From the NCBI GenBank assembly GCA_026003835.1, contig BPHZ01000003.1, positions 248,001-312,000 of the forward strand: a stretch of DNA of 64,000 nucleotides, given 5' to 3'. The stretch's first letter is position 1; every line of letters begins with the position of its first letter. Below, in pieces: positions 25,473 through 34,801 of the stretch. The stretch is from Herpetosiphonaceae bacterium (GTDB lineage: Bacteria > Chloroflexota > Chloroflexia > Chloroflexales > Herpetosiphonaceae). The notes under the pieces are model-generated. The model saw only the letters and a list, made by a program, of their open reading frames with translations. It ran no database searches and had not been told where the DNA came from. Both the position numbers and the translations under genes were made by a program.

Positions 25473-26609
25473 ATGGGGATTCCAGGTTGGCTCCAGGCCG
25501 CGACGGTACGTGCGCTGCTCTGGGAACGCTCGCACCCGGCGCGCGTGCGTCGCGAGCTTCACCGGCGGCCGTATCGTTCTCCCAGTCCTGTTAGCGGCTC
25601 TACCCTGCGCGCCGCCGCTGTCCAGCGCCATATTCATCTCGTTACTTCCGCTGAACAGTATGCAGCCGAGGCTTATACGCTGGTAGCTGCAGCCGTCGCG
25701 TACGGAGCACAGCTGATTTGCTTTCCTGAGTATAATGGTTTGCATCTGCTGGGCTTGCTGCCTGGTGCCGAGCGTTTAGATCCCTCCCGATCACTCGACG
25801 AAGCTCTTGTGGTTCTTGCCGGGCAGGACGAGATTGAGCCGGCAGATCTCTTCCGCATGGCTGGCCCGGCAGCGCGGCGGGTCTATGAAACAACCTGGAG
25901 CACACTTGCCCGGCGCTTCGGCGTCTCTATCGTTGCCGGCTCCTTGCTCCTGCCCGATCCCGTCGGCAGGCTCTACAATACGTTGTTCGCCTATGGTCCC
26001 GACGGACGCTGCTTAGGTGCTCAACGTAAGCTTACGATCTTCCTAAGCGAAGCTGGCTGGATCTCACCTGGAAACGCGCTGACATTGTTTCATCTGCCTG
26101 CCGCGACCCTGGCTGCGCCGATTTGTACGGACCACATTTACTGGGAGACTGCCAGGGCTGCTATAGCTCGGGGCGCAGATGTGCTGGTGAATCCGGCGGC
26201 TGACGACGAGCCCTACTCCTGGTGGAGCCAGGCGCGTGGACTATGGGCCAGGGTGCAAGAGGTCTGCGCCTATGGCATCCAAACAATGTTGGTGAGCGAC
26301 CTCTTTGGGTTTCACTTCCGCGGCCGCAGTGGGATCTATGGGCCGCTTGCCCTCTCGCCCACAGGCGATGGCATCCTCTCGTCCGTCGAAGATGAGGAGC
26401 GTGAGAACGTTGTGGTGGCCGATCTCGACCTGGCGGCATTGCGTGAGTTGCGGCGGGCTCTGCCGCGGCCGCGTCCAGAACTGGTGCGCCGCGCCCTGCC
26501 GCGCCTCTACCTGGAGTGGAGACTGGCTCCCGGCGCTGTTTCTGAACTTGCATCCGGTTTCAGGAATGCCTCAGCTCCTGCCGTCCGAAGTAGGCGATTT
26601 CCGCATTGA
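25473..26609 (+). CDS. Nitrilase/carbon-nitrogen hydrolase family protein
   Basis: 378 residues. The catalytic triad of the nitrilase superfamily is visible: Glu in LICFPEYNGL, Lys in GAQRKLTIFL and Cys in APICTDHIYWE. The N-terminal ~45 residues (up to SPVSGSTLRAAAVQ) precede the first core strand. They may be an extension or a sign that the true start lies later, but no better start with a ribosome site was seen. The family cleaves amides or nitriles or condenses amines; this branch cannot be assigned a substrate. The gene ends six bases before the RlmI-like gene, implying co-transcription. Confidence 0.82.
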   Translation: MGIPGWLQAATVRALLWERSHPARVRRELHRRPYRSPSPVSGSTLRAAAVQRHIHLVTSAEQYAAEAYTLVAAAVAYGAQLICFPEYNGLHLLGLLPGAERLDPSRSLDEALVVLAGQDEIEPADLFRMAGPAARRVYETTWSTLARRFGVSIVAGSLLLPDPVGRLYNTLFAYGPDGRCLGAQRKLTIFLSEAGWISPGNALTLFHLPAATLAAPICTDHIYWETARAAIARGADVLVNPAADDEPYSWWSQARGLWARVQEVCAYGIQTMLVSDLFGFHFRGRSGIYGPLALSPTGDGILSSVEDEERENVVVADLDLAALRELRRALPRPRPELVRRALPRLYLEWRLAPGAVSELASGFRNASAPAVRSRRFPH

Positions 26610-26615
26610 GTTTTT

Positions 26616-27809
26616 ATGAAACTTCCTGAAATCGTGTTGCCACTTCAGCTCAAGGGCCGGTTGCGGGCCGGCCATCCATGGATCTACCGCGATCACGTAC
26701 CGGCGGGTCTGAACTACCCATCGGGTACCTGGCTGCGTCTTCGCTGCGGCGGCTGGTCCGGCTATGGCCTTTGGGACGCTCAAAGCCCAATCGCTATCCG
26801 CGTCTTTTCGCAGCGCCAGATTCCCGACGCGCGCTGGGTCTATGAGCGTGTGCAGGCCGCATGGCTCCTGCGCGAGCCGGTGCGTAACAGTAAGACAACC
26901 GCCTATCGCTGGCTCTTTGGCGAGGCCGATTGGCTGCCTGGTCTTACTGTCGATCTCTACGGCCATTATGCGGTGCTGCAAACCTATGCCGAGAGCGTCG
27001 ATGTGCTGGTGCCATGGGTTGTCGAAGCGCTGCGTCGGATAACTCCGCTGCGCGGCATTTTGCGGCGGAGTCAGGCATCTTTGCAGGAGGTCGAGGACCA
27101 TCAGCGCGCCGATCAGAAGGCCCACGTGCTGTGGGGCGGCGCGCCCCCTGCCGATCTTGTCGTTCTTGAGCATGGGCTGAAATTTCGGGCGAATCTCTTC
27201 GCCGGCCAGAAAACAGGCCTGTTCCTTGATCACCGTGAGAACCGGCGCTACCTGGAGAACTACTGCGCTGGTAGGCGCGTGCTCAACTGCTTCTCCTACA
27301 CCGGCGCTTTCTCTGTCTATGCGGCGCGGGGTGGCGCTGCCGAGGTGACGAGTGTGGATATCGCTCCTGCCTCGGCTGAGGAGGCTCGCGCCAACGTTCG
27401 GCTCAACGGCCTCGATCCGCAGCGGCACCACTTTCTTGTGGAAGATGTTTTTGATCTGCTGGGGCGCTATGCGCAGCAAGGCCTCCAGTTCGATCTGATT
27501 ATCCTGGATCCACCATCGTTCGCCCGTGGGAAGCGCCATGTCCACGCCGCTGTGCGGGCGTACACCCGCTTGAATCAGCTGGCGCTGCGCTGTCTGCCGC
27601 CCGGCGGGCTGCTGGCAACGGCAAGCTGCACGAGTCAGGTTTCGCCGGAGATGTTTCGCGAGCTTTTGGCTGAGGCGGCAGCGGGGGCGGGCTGCCGGCT
27701 GCGGATTGTGCATGATGCAGGCCAGCCGGTCGACCATCCCGTGCCGGCTCACTTTCTCGAAGGTCGCTACCTTAAATTTATGCTCTGTGTGGTGGATCAG
27801 GTTGTATGA
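26616..27809 (+). CDS. RlmI-like class I rRNA (cytosine-C5) methyltransferase
   Basis: 397 residues. The N-terminal PUA-like domain contains GHPWIYRDHV. A linking domain contains WLFGEADWLPGLTVDLYG. The SAM-binding domain has RVLNCFSYTGAFSVYAARGGA, the acidic VTSVDIAPAS strand and catalytic FDLIILDPPSFARGK. SCTSQVS contributes the catalytic Cys of RNA m5C methyltransferases. In Escherichia coli the relative RlmI modifies C1962 of 23S rRNA. It starts six bases after the nitrilase-family gene, so the two are likely one transcript. The assignment as an RNA m5C methyltransferase is strong; the exact site is inferred. Confidence 0.88.
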   Translation: MKLPEIVLPLQLKGRLRAGHPWIYRDHVPAGLNYPSGTWLRLRCGGWSGYGLWDAQSPIAIRVFSQRQIPDARWVYERVQAAWLLREPVRNSKTTAYRWLFGEADWLPGLTVDLYGHYAVLQTYAESVDVLVPWVVEALRRITPLRGILRRSQASLQEVEDHQRADQKAHVLWGGAPPADLVVLEHGLKFRANLFAGQKTGLFLDHRENRRYLENYCAGRRVLNCFSYTGAFSVYAARGGAAEVTSVDIAPASAEEARANVRLNGLDPQRHHFLVEDVFDLLGRYAQQGLQFDLIILDPPSFARGKRHVHAAVRAYTRLNQLALRCLPPGGLLATASCTSQVSPEMFRELLAEAAAGAGCRLRIVHDAGQPVDHPVPAHFLEGRYLKFMLCVVDQVV

Positions 27810-27935
27810 CGATGTTTAACAGCAAAGAGAACGGATGGAAGGATAGGCGCCTGGCGGCTATCCGTGCAATTCGTTGAACGTTATCCGTTATAATAACGAC
27901 AATTGTTGTTCGCAGAATGTCCAGAGGAGCTGCCG
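27810..27935 (+). promoter_or_regulatory. Promoter region of asnS
   Basis: A TATAAT -10 at 27889-27894 lies about 40 bases before the asnS start; a -35 is poor. A six-base-pair stem GGATAG/CTATCC occurs at 27841-27863. No T-box features (specifier loop, TGGNACCGCG box) were found. Confidence 0.5.
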
Positions 27936-29279
27936 ATGTCTCTCCTTCCATCAACCTATATTGAGCATATTGCCGGGTACGAGGGCCAGCAGGTGACCCT
28001 GGCCGGCTGGGTTTACAATAAAACTGAAAAAGGTAAGTTGATCTTTATCCAGCTTCGCGACGGCACGGGCACTATCCAGTGCGTTGTCTTCAAGAAAAAT
28101 GTCAGCGAGGAGGCGTTCAAGGCCGCCCAGTCGTTGGGCCAGGAGTCGTCGTGCTACATCGACGGCATGGTGCGCGCCGATCCGCGCTCGCCAAGCGGCT
28201 ACGAGATCGATGTACGTGATGTGCGCCCGGTGAGTATCACTCAGGATTATCCCATCACGCCGAAGGAGCACGGTATTGAATTCCTGATGGCCCACCGCCA
28301 CCTATGGGTGCGCTCCTCGAAGCAGCACGCGCTGCTGCGAATCCGCCACGAAGTGATTGCCGCCGCCCAGGAGTATCTCAACAATAACGGTTTTGTTCGC
28401 TTCGATACCCCAATTCTGACACCTGTTGCTGCAGAGGGAACAACGAATCTCTTCGCTACTCAGTATTTCGACTTGGGTATGGCCTACCTGGCGCAGACCG
28501 GCCAGCTCTATGTTGAGGCCGGCATGATGAGCTTCGGCAAGGTCTACTGCTTTGGCCCGACGTTCCGCGCCGAGAAATCAAAGACTCGCCGCCATCTGAC
28601 CGAGTTTTGGATGATTGAGCCTGAGGTTGCCTTCGCCGACCAGGAGGACAATATGGTCCTCCAGGAACACTTCGTCAGCTATATCGTCAAGCGTGTTCTG
28701 GAGCGGCGGGCGGAGGATCTACGCACGCTGGAGCGTGATACGACGGCGTTGGAAAAGATTGCGCCGCCTTTTCCTCGTATCAGCTACGATGAGGCGATCG
28801 ATCTGATCAATAAGGCTGCGGCCCAGGGGGTAACGGTGCCGCCGGAGCAGCATCCGCTGCCTCCGCTGGAGTGGGGCGAGGACTTTGGCGCGCCGCATGA
28901 AACCTACATCGCCAGCCTGTTTGAGAAGCCGGTTTTTATTGTAAACTACCCAGCAGCGGTCAAGGCATTCTACATGCAACCCGTCGCAGATCGCCCGGAG
29001 GTGGTCCACTGTGCCGACCTCATCGCGCCCGAGGGTTACGGTGAAATTATCGGCGGCTCGCAACGCATCCACGACGTGGAGCTACTGGAGCAGCGCCTTC
29101 GCGAGCACGGTCTCAACATTGAAGACTATCAGTGGTATCTCGATCTGCGCCGCTATGGTTCGGTCCCGCACTCCGGCTTTGGAATGGGTATCGAACGCTG
29201 TACCGCCTGGATCGCCGGCACACGCCATATCCGCGAGACGATCTCATTCCCGCGCCAGCTCTACCGCATCTATCCATAG
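27936..29279 (+). CDS. asnS: Asparaginyl-tRNA synthetase
   Basis: 447 residues from ATG 27936, after GAGGAG. An N-terminal OB-fold anticodon-binding domain (about 10-110, with [20 protein letters not shown]) leads into the class II catalytic core. Motif 2 region is [25 protein letters not shown] and motif 3 is [13 protein letters not shown]. The [16 protein letters not shown] segment is the Asn-specific variant of the AspRS/AsnRS family. It charges tRNA-Asn directly. A possible promoter lies just upstream. The crotonase gene follows 20 bases later on the same strand with its own ribosome site. Confidence 0.95.
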   Translation: MSLLPSTYIEHIAGYEGQQVTLAGWVYNKTEKGKLIFIQLRDGTGTIQCVVFKKNVSEEAFKAAQSLGQESSCYIDGMVRADPRSPSGYEIDVRDVRPVSITQDYPITPKEHGIEFLMAHRHLWVRSSKQHALLRIRHEVIAAAQEYLNNNGFVRFDTPILTPVAAEGTTNLFATQYFDLGMAYLAQTGQLYVEAGMMSFGKVYCFGPTFRAEKSKTRRHLTEFWMIEPEVAFADQEDNMVLQEHFVSYIVKRVLERRAEDLRTLERDTTALEKIAPPFPRISYDEAIDLINKAAAQGVTVPPEQHPLPPLEWGEDFGAPHETYIASLFEKPVFIVNYPAAVKAFYMQPVADRPEVVHCADLIAPEGYGEIIGGSQRIHDVELLEQRLREHGLNIEDYQWYLDLRRYGSVPHSGFGMGIERCTAWIAGTRHIRETISFPRQLYRIYP

Positions 29280-29299
29280 CGTTTGTGTAAGGAGATCCG

Positions 29300-30097
29300 A
29301 TGACTGATCACCATGTCCTGGTCGAGTTCCAAGGGCCGGTCGCAATCGTGACGCTTAATCGGCCGCAGGTGCGCAATGCCATTGATGTGCCTACAGGTGA
29401 TGCATTGCTCGACGCGCTGCTTGAGGTTGAGTATCGCAGCGATATTCGTGCGGTTGTGTTGGCCGGCGCCGGGGGGGCGTTTTCCGCCGGCGGCGATTTG
29501 CGGGCGATCACCAGCGCTGATCCTGAGCATCCCGGGCGCGCGCTGAAGCATCTGACTGTCGGGCTGCACGCGGTGATTACTTCGCTGCGGCGGCTGCCGC
29601 AACCGGTGATCGCTGCCGTGCAAGGGAACGTGGGCGGCGCGGGCTGGAGCCTGGCTCTGGCATGTGATCTGGTGGTGATGGGCAGAAGCGCTACGTTCCG
29701 CTCTGCCTATACTGCCGTTGGGCTGACGCCGGATGGCGGCCTCACGCACGCGCTGGTGCGTCTCCTGGGCCAGCAGCGCGCTACAGAGCTTTTCTTGACG
29801 AACAGGCCGATGGGTGCCGAGGAAGCGCTGGCGACCGGTCTGGTCAACAGAGTTGTCGATGATGCCGAGGTGTTGCCGTCGGCTGTGGCTTGGGCGCAGG
29901 AGCTGGCGCAGGGGCCGGCGCGGGCTTTTGCCCTGGTCAAATCCGTTGTTGAGACCGCCGCCTCTTTGCCGCTGGAGGCGCAGCTCGAACAGGAGCGACA
30001 GGCGATCTCTGCCGCCGCCGAGGATCCCGACTTCGCCGAGGGTGTTGCCGCGTTTATGGCCAAGCGTCGCCCGGAGTTTGGTAAGCGCCGTTCGTAA
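29300..30097 (+). CDS. Enoyl-CoA hydratase/isomerase (crotonase family)
   Basis: 265 residues from ATG 29300 with AAGGAG upstream. The oxyanion-hole segments are AGAGGAFSAGGDLRAI and QGNVGGAGWSLALACDLVV. The MGAEEALATGLVNRVV helix follows. The family hydrates trans-2-enoyl-CoA or carries out related isomerase or hydrolase reactions. The usual catalytic Glu positions are not both obvious in this copy, so the exact reaction is open. A seven-G run at 29471-29477 is inside the gene and in frame, a useful control for the frameshifts elsewhere. A role in fatty-acid or branched-chain acyl-CoA breakdown with the dehydrogenase at 21821 is likely. Confidence 0.88.
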   Translation: MTDHHVLVEFQGPVAIVTLNRPQVRNAIDVPTGDALLDALLEVEYRSDIRAVVLAGAGGAFSAGGDLRAITSADPEHPGRALKHLTVGLHAVITSLRRLPQPVIAAVQGNVGGAGWSLALACDLVVMGRSATFRSAYTAVGLTPDGGLTHALVRLLGQQRATELFLTNRPMGAEEALATGLVNRVVDDAEVLPSAVAWAQELAQGPARAFALVKSVVETAASLPLEAQLEQERQAISAAAEDPDFAEGVAAFMAKRRPEFGKRRS

Positions 30098-30151
30098 AGG
30101 TACCAGGAGACTCAGACATAGGATCTGTGTCTTTGTGGCGCGTAGACGCTT

Positions 30152-30499
30152 ATGACAGAGCCCAGTGAGCAGCCGCATCAGCCCGATGAGCACGAGCCGC
30201 CTGAATTTGATATCGAGGCGGCCCGGGCTCGCTATCGCCGCACCATGCGCGGCCCGCTCGTGCGTATGCTCTTTGCCCTGACGTTTCTGGTATTGCTTTG
30301 CAGCTGGATCTTTGCTGGAGTCGCCGCGTGGGCCTCCGATGTCGAGGGACTCCCCGACCATGATCTCACTGTCGGAAAACCGCTCTGCGTCGACTGCCAT
30401 ACCCGGCAGCTAAATGATGCTCCGGCCTTCAATCATCGTTTTGCGCCGACCTGCGGCTTCTGTCATCGCCAGTCGCTGCCGCAGCCTACGGGCCGGTAG
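30152..30499 (+). CDS. Small membrane-anchored di-heme c-type cytochrome
   Basis: 115 residues. An acidic N-terminal tail (about 1-30) is followed by one transmembrane helix (about 43-65, MLFALTFLVLLCSWIFAGVA). The outside domain has two CxxCH heme-attachment motifs, CVDCH and CGFCH, spaced about 25 residues apart. It ends soon after the second heme. The start ATG 30152 has no strong ribosome site. A protein this short with two hemes is probably an electron-transfer partner to an unknown complex. It sits between a crotonase and mnmE with no respiratory genes close by. It could also be wrongly bounded on the 5' side. Confidence 0.78.
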   Translation: MTEPSEQPHQPDEHEPPEFDIEAARARYRRTMRGPLVRMLFALTFLVLLCSWIFAGVAAWASDVEGLPDHDLTVGKPLCVDCHTRQLNDAPAFNHRFAPTCGFCHRQSLPQPTGR

Positions 30500-30515
30500 C
30501 CCCTTGGTCAATGCT

Positions 30516-31880
30516 ATGCTGTACGCCGATACAATTGCCGCTATTGCAACTCCTCCTGGTGAGGGTGGAGTTGGGATTGTGCGCCTGAGCGGGCCGGATG
30601 CTCCAGGCATCCTGCGTCGCGTCTTCAGGCCGGCGCGTGGTGGAGACGACTATCGCCCGCAGTGTATGCGCTATGGGCGCGTGGTAGATGAGGATGGCCG
30701 TACCGTCGACGAGGCTCTGGCGGTCTATTTCAAGTCTCCTCACTCGTTTACAGGTGAAGATGTCGTCGAGCTGCATTGCCACGGCGGCCCGCTGCCCTTA
30801 CAAAGCGTCCTCAGGCTGGTGTTGGGAGCCGGCGCGCGAGCGGCAGAGCCGGGTGAATTCACGATGCGCGCTTTTGTCAATGGCCGGCTCGATCTGGCTC
30901 AGGCTGAGGCGACGCTGGATATTATTCGAGCGAAGACTGAGACGGGGCTTCGTCTGGCGATCGATCAGCTTGGCGGCTGGCTCTCACGCGAGGTGCGAGA
31001 GATTCGTGAGCTGCTCCTGCACCCGCTCGCCTACTTGACAGCCCTGGTAGACTTTCCAGAAGATGATGTCCCTGTCGAAGATCTGATGCCGCCGCTTCAC
31101 GAGGCACACGCGCGTCTTGCGCGGCTGGTGCGCAGCGCCGAGCAAGGCATGATCGTGCGCCAGGGGGCGCGCGCCGTTCTGGTCGGCCGCCCTAATGCCG
31201 GTAAGTCTAGCCTGCTCAACGCCTTGCTTCGGCGCGAGCGGGCTATCGTTACGCCGATTCCCGGCACGACTCGCGATACCATTGAAGAACAGGCCAATCT
31301 CGGCGGGGTTCCAGTGGTGCTTATCGATACCGCCGGCATTGCCGAGACACAGGATATGGTCGAGCGCATTGGGATCGAGCGCAGCCGGGCGGCACTCGCA
31401 CTGGCCGATCTGGCGCTGCTCCTTGTCGACCGGAGCACGCCGTTGAGCGCAGAGGATCTCCAGATAGCCGGACTAACCCACGGTAAACCGACCATCCTTG
31501 TGCGGACGAAGGCTGACCTGGCGCCGCAGCTCGATGATCGTCCGCTGCGTGAGGCGCATCCTTCCCTGAAGGCCATGGTGGAGACGTCGACGTTGAGTGG
31601 AGCGGGGTTGGATGAGCTGGCTGTAACTGTGGCTCGCACACTCCTGGGCGGCGCTCCGATCAGCGATGCTCATCTGGTGACCAACCCACGCCACCGCGAT
31701 GCTCTCTTCCGCGTCCTGGAGGGTGTGTCGGCGACGATTGATGGTCTTGCATCCCTGCCTGCCGATCTCCTTGCGATCGAGTTGACTGATGCCCTCCATG
31801 CCCTTGGTGAGATCAGTGGTGAGACTATTGCAGATGATTTGCTGCATGCCATCTTCAGCCGTTTTTGTATCGGCAAGTAA
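30516..31880 (+). CDS. mnmE: tRNA modification GTPase MnmE
   Basis: 454 residues from ATG 30516. The N-terminal domain begins DTIAAIATPPGEGGVGIVRLSG, and a helical region follows. The G domain is inserted at about 215-375: Walker A GRPNAGKSSLLNAL, GTTRDTIEE, DTAG in VLIDTAGIAET and the NKxD variant RTKAD. The C-terminus is the conserved FCIGK, whose Cys is essential. With MnmG it installs the 5-carboxymethylaminomethyl group on U34 of certain tRNAs. MnmG is not in the window. The frame is open further upstream to 30414, but family alignment favours this start. Confidence 0.95.
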   Translation: MLYADTIAAIATPPGEGGVGIVRLSGPDAPGILRRVFRPARGGDDYRPQCMRYGRVVDEDGRTVDEALAVYFKSPHSFTGEDVVELHCHGGPLPLQSVLRLVLGAGARAAEPGEFTMRAFVNGRLDLAQAEATLDIIRAKTETGLRLAIDQLGGWLSREVREIRELLLHPLAYLTALVDFPEDDVPVEDLMPPLHEAHARLARLVRSAEQGMIVRQGARAVLVGRPNAGKSSLLNALLRRERAIVTPIPGTTRDTIEEQANLGGVPVVLIDTAGIAETQDMVERIGIERSRAALALADLALLLVDRSTPLSAEDLQIAGLTHGKPTILVRTKADLAPQLDDRPLREAHPSLKAMVETSTLSGAGLDELAVTVARTLLGGAPISDAHLVTNPRHRDALFRVLEGVSATIDGLASLPADLLAIELTDALHALGEISGETIADDLLHAIFSRFCIGK

Positions 31881-31901
31881 CCGCACCCAGGAGCGACAAC
31901 G

Positions 31902-32951
31902 ATGAACGACCTCAACCGCATCGTCGAACAACAACGCGCGCTGGTATTTGCGCGCAGCAATCTTTACTTCCTTACAGCTATGCTCCTCGTCGTAGGCATC
32001 GGCGACATCTTGATTTCTGGTTCATGGTTCTACTTTGCCCTCACCGCTCTGGCTCTGGTCTCTTTTTTGGCGTACCTTGGGCTTCTCGGTCGTCTGCCGC
32101 TTGTGCCGGCAACGCTTGGCCTGTTTTGTATCCTGGAGCTCCTCGTCGCCGCAGCAGTCTATAACGCTGGGGGAGTTATGACTGGGGCGGCGACACTGTT
32201 TAGCGCGCTGATTCTCGGCATCGGGCTGGTGCTGACGGAGCGCAGGTCGATTCTGATTATTACCTTTATCTCAATACTGGTCTACCTGATTCTGTCTCTG
32301 CTTCAGTTCTCCAATGTGCTCGTACCGCCGCAGCCGGGACCGCTGCTCAACGAGCAGTCAACAGGTTATAAGCTTTTTTCAACCGTGTTGCAGACTGCGC
32401 TGATCGGTCTGGTCGGCGCTGTCACCGGATCGGTGGCGAGTTCCATGCAGCAGCGGGCGCAGGCGCTGGAGCAGGCGCGATCCCAGGCGAACGAGCATGC
32501 GAAAGCGGCCGAGCAACTTGCCACTCAGCTGAATGAAAAAGTTGAGGCGCTGCGCATCACTGAGGAGACACTGCGGCGCACGGTCGATATCCTTTCGGTG
32601 CCGGCGTTGCCTCTTGTTGAGGGCGCCCTGGCTATGCCGTTGATTGGCTATATTGACGAGGAACGTGCCGGACGCCTGACCAGCTTTCTGCTCAAGGCGA
32701 TCTATGAGCGCCGCGCCCGTCTGGCTCTGGTTGATCTGACGGCGATTGAGGCTACAGATGTTCTGCCGGCCATGCTCGCGCGGATGGCCCGTGGAGCGCG
32801 GCTACTTGGCGCCGAACTTGTTGTCGCCGGCCTGCAGCCTGCCGTAGCGCGGCTGTTGATCTCCGAGGTGGGCGACCGTCTGGCGATACAGACGTTTCAG
32901 ACCCTTGAGCAGGCGATTGATTACGCGCTCTCGCAGCGGGCGCTTGCTTAG
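31902..32951 (+). CDS. Membrane protein with C-terminal STAS domain (RsbR-like)
   Basis: 349 residues. Six hydrophobic segments fill about 20-185. They are followed by a coiled coil (QQRAQALEQARSQANEHAKA, about 184-225) and a STAS domain (about 235-345), with VPALPLVEGALAMPLIGYID and ALVDLTAIEAT. The DLTAIEAT loop corresponds to the phosphorylatable Ser/Thr site of RsbR/RsbS antagonists. The gene likely feeds a membrane or voltage/redox cue into a stressosome-like partner switch; no RsbT or RsbS homologue is in view. It starts 22 bases after mnmE, and acylphosphatase follows within 40 bases. Confidence 0.82.
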   Translation: MNDLNRIVEQQRALVFARSNLYFLTAMLLVVGIGDILISGSWFYFALTALALVSFLAYLGLLGRLPLVPATLGLFCILELLVAAAVYNAGGVMTGAATLFSALILGIGLVLTERRSILIITFISILVYLILSLLQFSNVLVPPQPGPLLNEQSTGYKLFSTVLQTALIGLVGAVTGSVASSMQQRAQALEQARSQANEHAKAAEQLATQLNEKVEALRITEETLRRTVDILSVPALPLVEGALAMPLIGYIDEERAGRLTSFLLKAIYERRARLALVDLTAIEATDVLPAMLARMARGARLLGAELVVAGLQPAVARLLISEVGDRLAIQTFQTLEQAIDYALSQRALA

Positions 32952-32990
32952 GACTGCATCTTAGTCGGCAATGGAGTGGAGGGGTCTGCA

Positions 32991-33269
32991 ATGGAGAGTG
33001 TACGTGCCCACGTGATTATCGAGGGACGTGTTCAGGGTGTGAATTTTCGTGCGGCCTGCCGCGATCAGGCGCGGCAGGTCGGCGTGAACGGCTGGGTAAA
33101 AAATCGGCCGGATAAAACTGTTGAGGCGATCTTTGAGGGGCCTCGCGCCGCAGTTCAGCGTATGGTGAGCTGGTGCTACAGCGGCCCGCCGCATGCCCGC
33201 GTCGATCGGGTCAACGTCTCCTGGGAGGAGCCGACGGGGAAGGAGCTGCCCTTCAATATTGCATGGTAG
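32991..33269 (+). CDS. Acylphosphatase
   Basis: 92 residues from ATG 32991, chosen over 32976 because GGAGGGG precedes it. It has the acylphosphatase P-loop GRVQGVNFRAAC, with the catalytic Arg, and GWVKNRPD with the catalytic Asn. It hydrolyses carboxyl-phosphate bonds such as acetyl-phosphate. Length matches the family. It is convergent with the MoaD-MoaE gene, with only six bases between the stops. Confidence 0.93.
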   Translation: MESVRAHVIIEGRVQGVNFRAACRDQARQVGVNGWVKNRPDKTVEAIFEGPRAAVQRMVSWCYSGPPHARVDRVNVSWEEPTGKELPFNIAW

Positions 33270-33275
33270 GTGTCG

Positions 33276-33950
33276 CTAGCGGCGAGTCTTTTCGTCACCG
33301 ACCCACTCGCTGCCGCCATCTGCCCAGACCTCTTTTTTCCAGATAGGCGCGATCTCTTTGATGCGGTCCATGATGTATGCTGCGGCCGCAAAGGCTTCGC
33401 GGCGATGCGGGGCGGCGACGACGATCAGCACCGCTGTTTCGCCGATATTGAGCCGGCCGGTGCGGTGGTGAACTGCCACTCGCCCGATAGCCCAGCGCTC
33501 CTGCGCTTCGGCGGCGATGCGAGCCAGCACCGGCTCGGCCATTTCAGCGTAGGCCTCATACTCCAGGTAGGCGGTGGCTCGTCCGCCGAAGTTGTTGCGC
33601 ACGATTCCTGTGAAGGTAACGACGGCGCCATCCTCCGGCGTTGCCACCAGCTCTACGAGGGGCGCCGGATCGAGCGGCTCGCTTGTGATACGAAAGGCCG
33701 GGGTCCCCGCGCCGCCGCTGACCGGTGGAATCAATGCGACCTCGTCTCCTTCGCGAAGCAGTACCGAAGTTTCAGCATACTGCCGGTTGACGGCAAAGCT
33801 GATGCTGCCGGCGCCGCGCAGCGCCGGGTAACGCTCCTGCAGCGCCTCCCAGGCAGCGCCTACCGTCGCGCCCTCCGGCAGCTCCAGCTCAAGCTCTTTT
33901 TGTCCCACCACATCTCGGTGGGCGGCAAAAAAACGCACTCGTATGTTCAT
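33276..33950 (-). CDS. Molybdopterin synthase, MoaD-MoaE fusion
   Basis: 224 residues. The N-terminal ~82 are a ubiquitin-like MoaD with VGAAWEALQERYPAL and the Gly-Gly at PPVSGG. The C-terminal part (about 88-224) is MoaE, with VVTFTGIVRN, EYEAYAEMAEP and IWKKEVWADGGSEW containing the catalytic Lys. MoaD normally ends at its Gly-Gly, which is thiocarboxylated; here it lies in the middle and runs into MoaE. The mycobacterial fusion MoaX is processed after Gly-Gly, so cleavage is likely here too. No other molybdenum cofactor genes are in the window. Confidence 0.9.
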   Translation of the reverse strand: MNIRVRFFAAHRDVVGQKELELELPEGATVGAAWEALQERYPALRGAGSISFAVNRQYAETSVLLREGDEVALIPPVSGGAGTPAFRITSEPLDPAPLVELVATPEDGAVVTFTGIVRNNFGGRATAYLEYEAYAEMAEPVLARIAAEAQERWAIGRVAVHHRTGRLNIGETAVLIVVAAPHRREAFAAAAYIMDRIKEIAPIWKKEVWADGGSEWVGDEKTRR

Positions 33951-34018
33951 TGTTCTCTCACTCTTAGGTTGAGCCCATCAGCCCGCGGTACCCCTAAAAG
34001 AGGAGTGGCGGGGCCGGT

Positions 34019-34801
34019 CTATGAGGCCAGGCGCACCGGCACGCCGCGCTCGGCCAGGTAGCTCTTGACCTCAGCGATAGTGTAGCTGCCGAAGTGAAAG
34101 ATCGAAGCAGCTAGTACCGCGTCTGCGTGACCTGCATGAAGTGCCTCGTAGAGATGCGCTGGCTCGCCCGCTCCACCTGAGGCAATCACAGGCACGGGAA
34201 CAGCATCCGCGATCGCGCGCAGGAGTTCGATATCGTAGCCGGCCCGTGTGCCGTCTGCATCCATGCTGTTTATCACAAGCTCGCCGGCCCCAAGCTCGAC
34301 CCCGCGGATCGCCCATTCAAGGGCATCGATGCCCGTCGGCCGCGGATTGCGCCCGGTATGGGTGAAGATCTCCCAGCGTGGCGGCTCGCCCGGCGCGCTG
34401 ACCCGCCTGGCATCCATCGACAGGACGATACATTGACTGCCGAAGCGTCGCGCCCCCTCTTGGATCAGTGAGGGATTGAGCACTGCCGCGGTGTTGATGG
34501 ATACCTTGTCGGCGCCGGCGCGCAGCATACGGTGGATGTCCTCAACGGTACGGATGCCGCCGCCGACCGTGAGCGGGATAAACACCTGGGCTGCGGTCCG
34601 CTCGACGACGTCGAGCATGATCGCGCGCTCATCGCTGGAGGCGGTGATGTCGTAGAAGACCAGCTCGTCGGCGCCTGCGGCATTGTAGTAGGCTGCCAGC
34701 TCAACAGGATCGCCCGCATCACGGTGGCCGGCAAATGCAACGCCCTTGACCACCCTCCCTGCTCGGACATCCAGACATGGAATAATTCGCCGTGTCAGCA
34801 T
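34019..34801 (-). CDS. hisF: Imidazole glycerol phosphate synthase, cyclase subunit HisF
   Basis: 260 residues. The TIM barrel opens [20 protein letters not shown], with the catalytic Asp in CLDV. It includes [45 protein letters not shown] (second catalytic Asp) and [17 protein letters not shown]. With HisH it converts PRFAR plus glutamine-derived ammonia to IGP and AICAR in histidine synthesis. Its start overlaps the coiled-coil gene by seven bases, so translation is coupled to it. hisA and hisH lie further upstream on the same strand. Confidence 0.96.
   Translation of the reverse strand: MLTRRIIPCLDVRAGRVVKGVAFAGHRDAGDPVELAAYYNAAGADELVFYDITASSDERAIMLDVVERTAAQVFIPLTVGGGIRTVEDIHRMLRAGADKVSINTAAVLNPSLIQEGARRFGSQCIVLSMDARRVSAPGEPPRWEIFTHTGRNPRPTGIDALEWAIRGVELGAGELVINSMDADGTRAGYDIELLRAIADAVPVPVIASGGAGEPAHLYEALHAGHADAVLAASIFHFGSYTIAEVKSYLAERGVPVRLAS

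Noticed and set aside
27810..27935. T-box riboswitch before asnS
   Set aside because: No specifier loop, T-box sequence or terminator was found.
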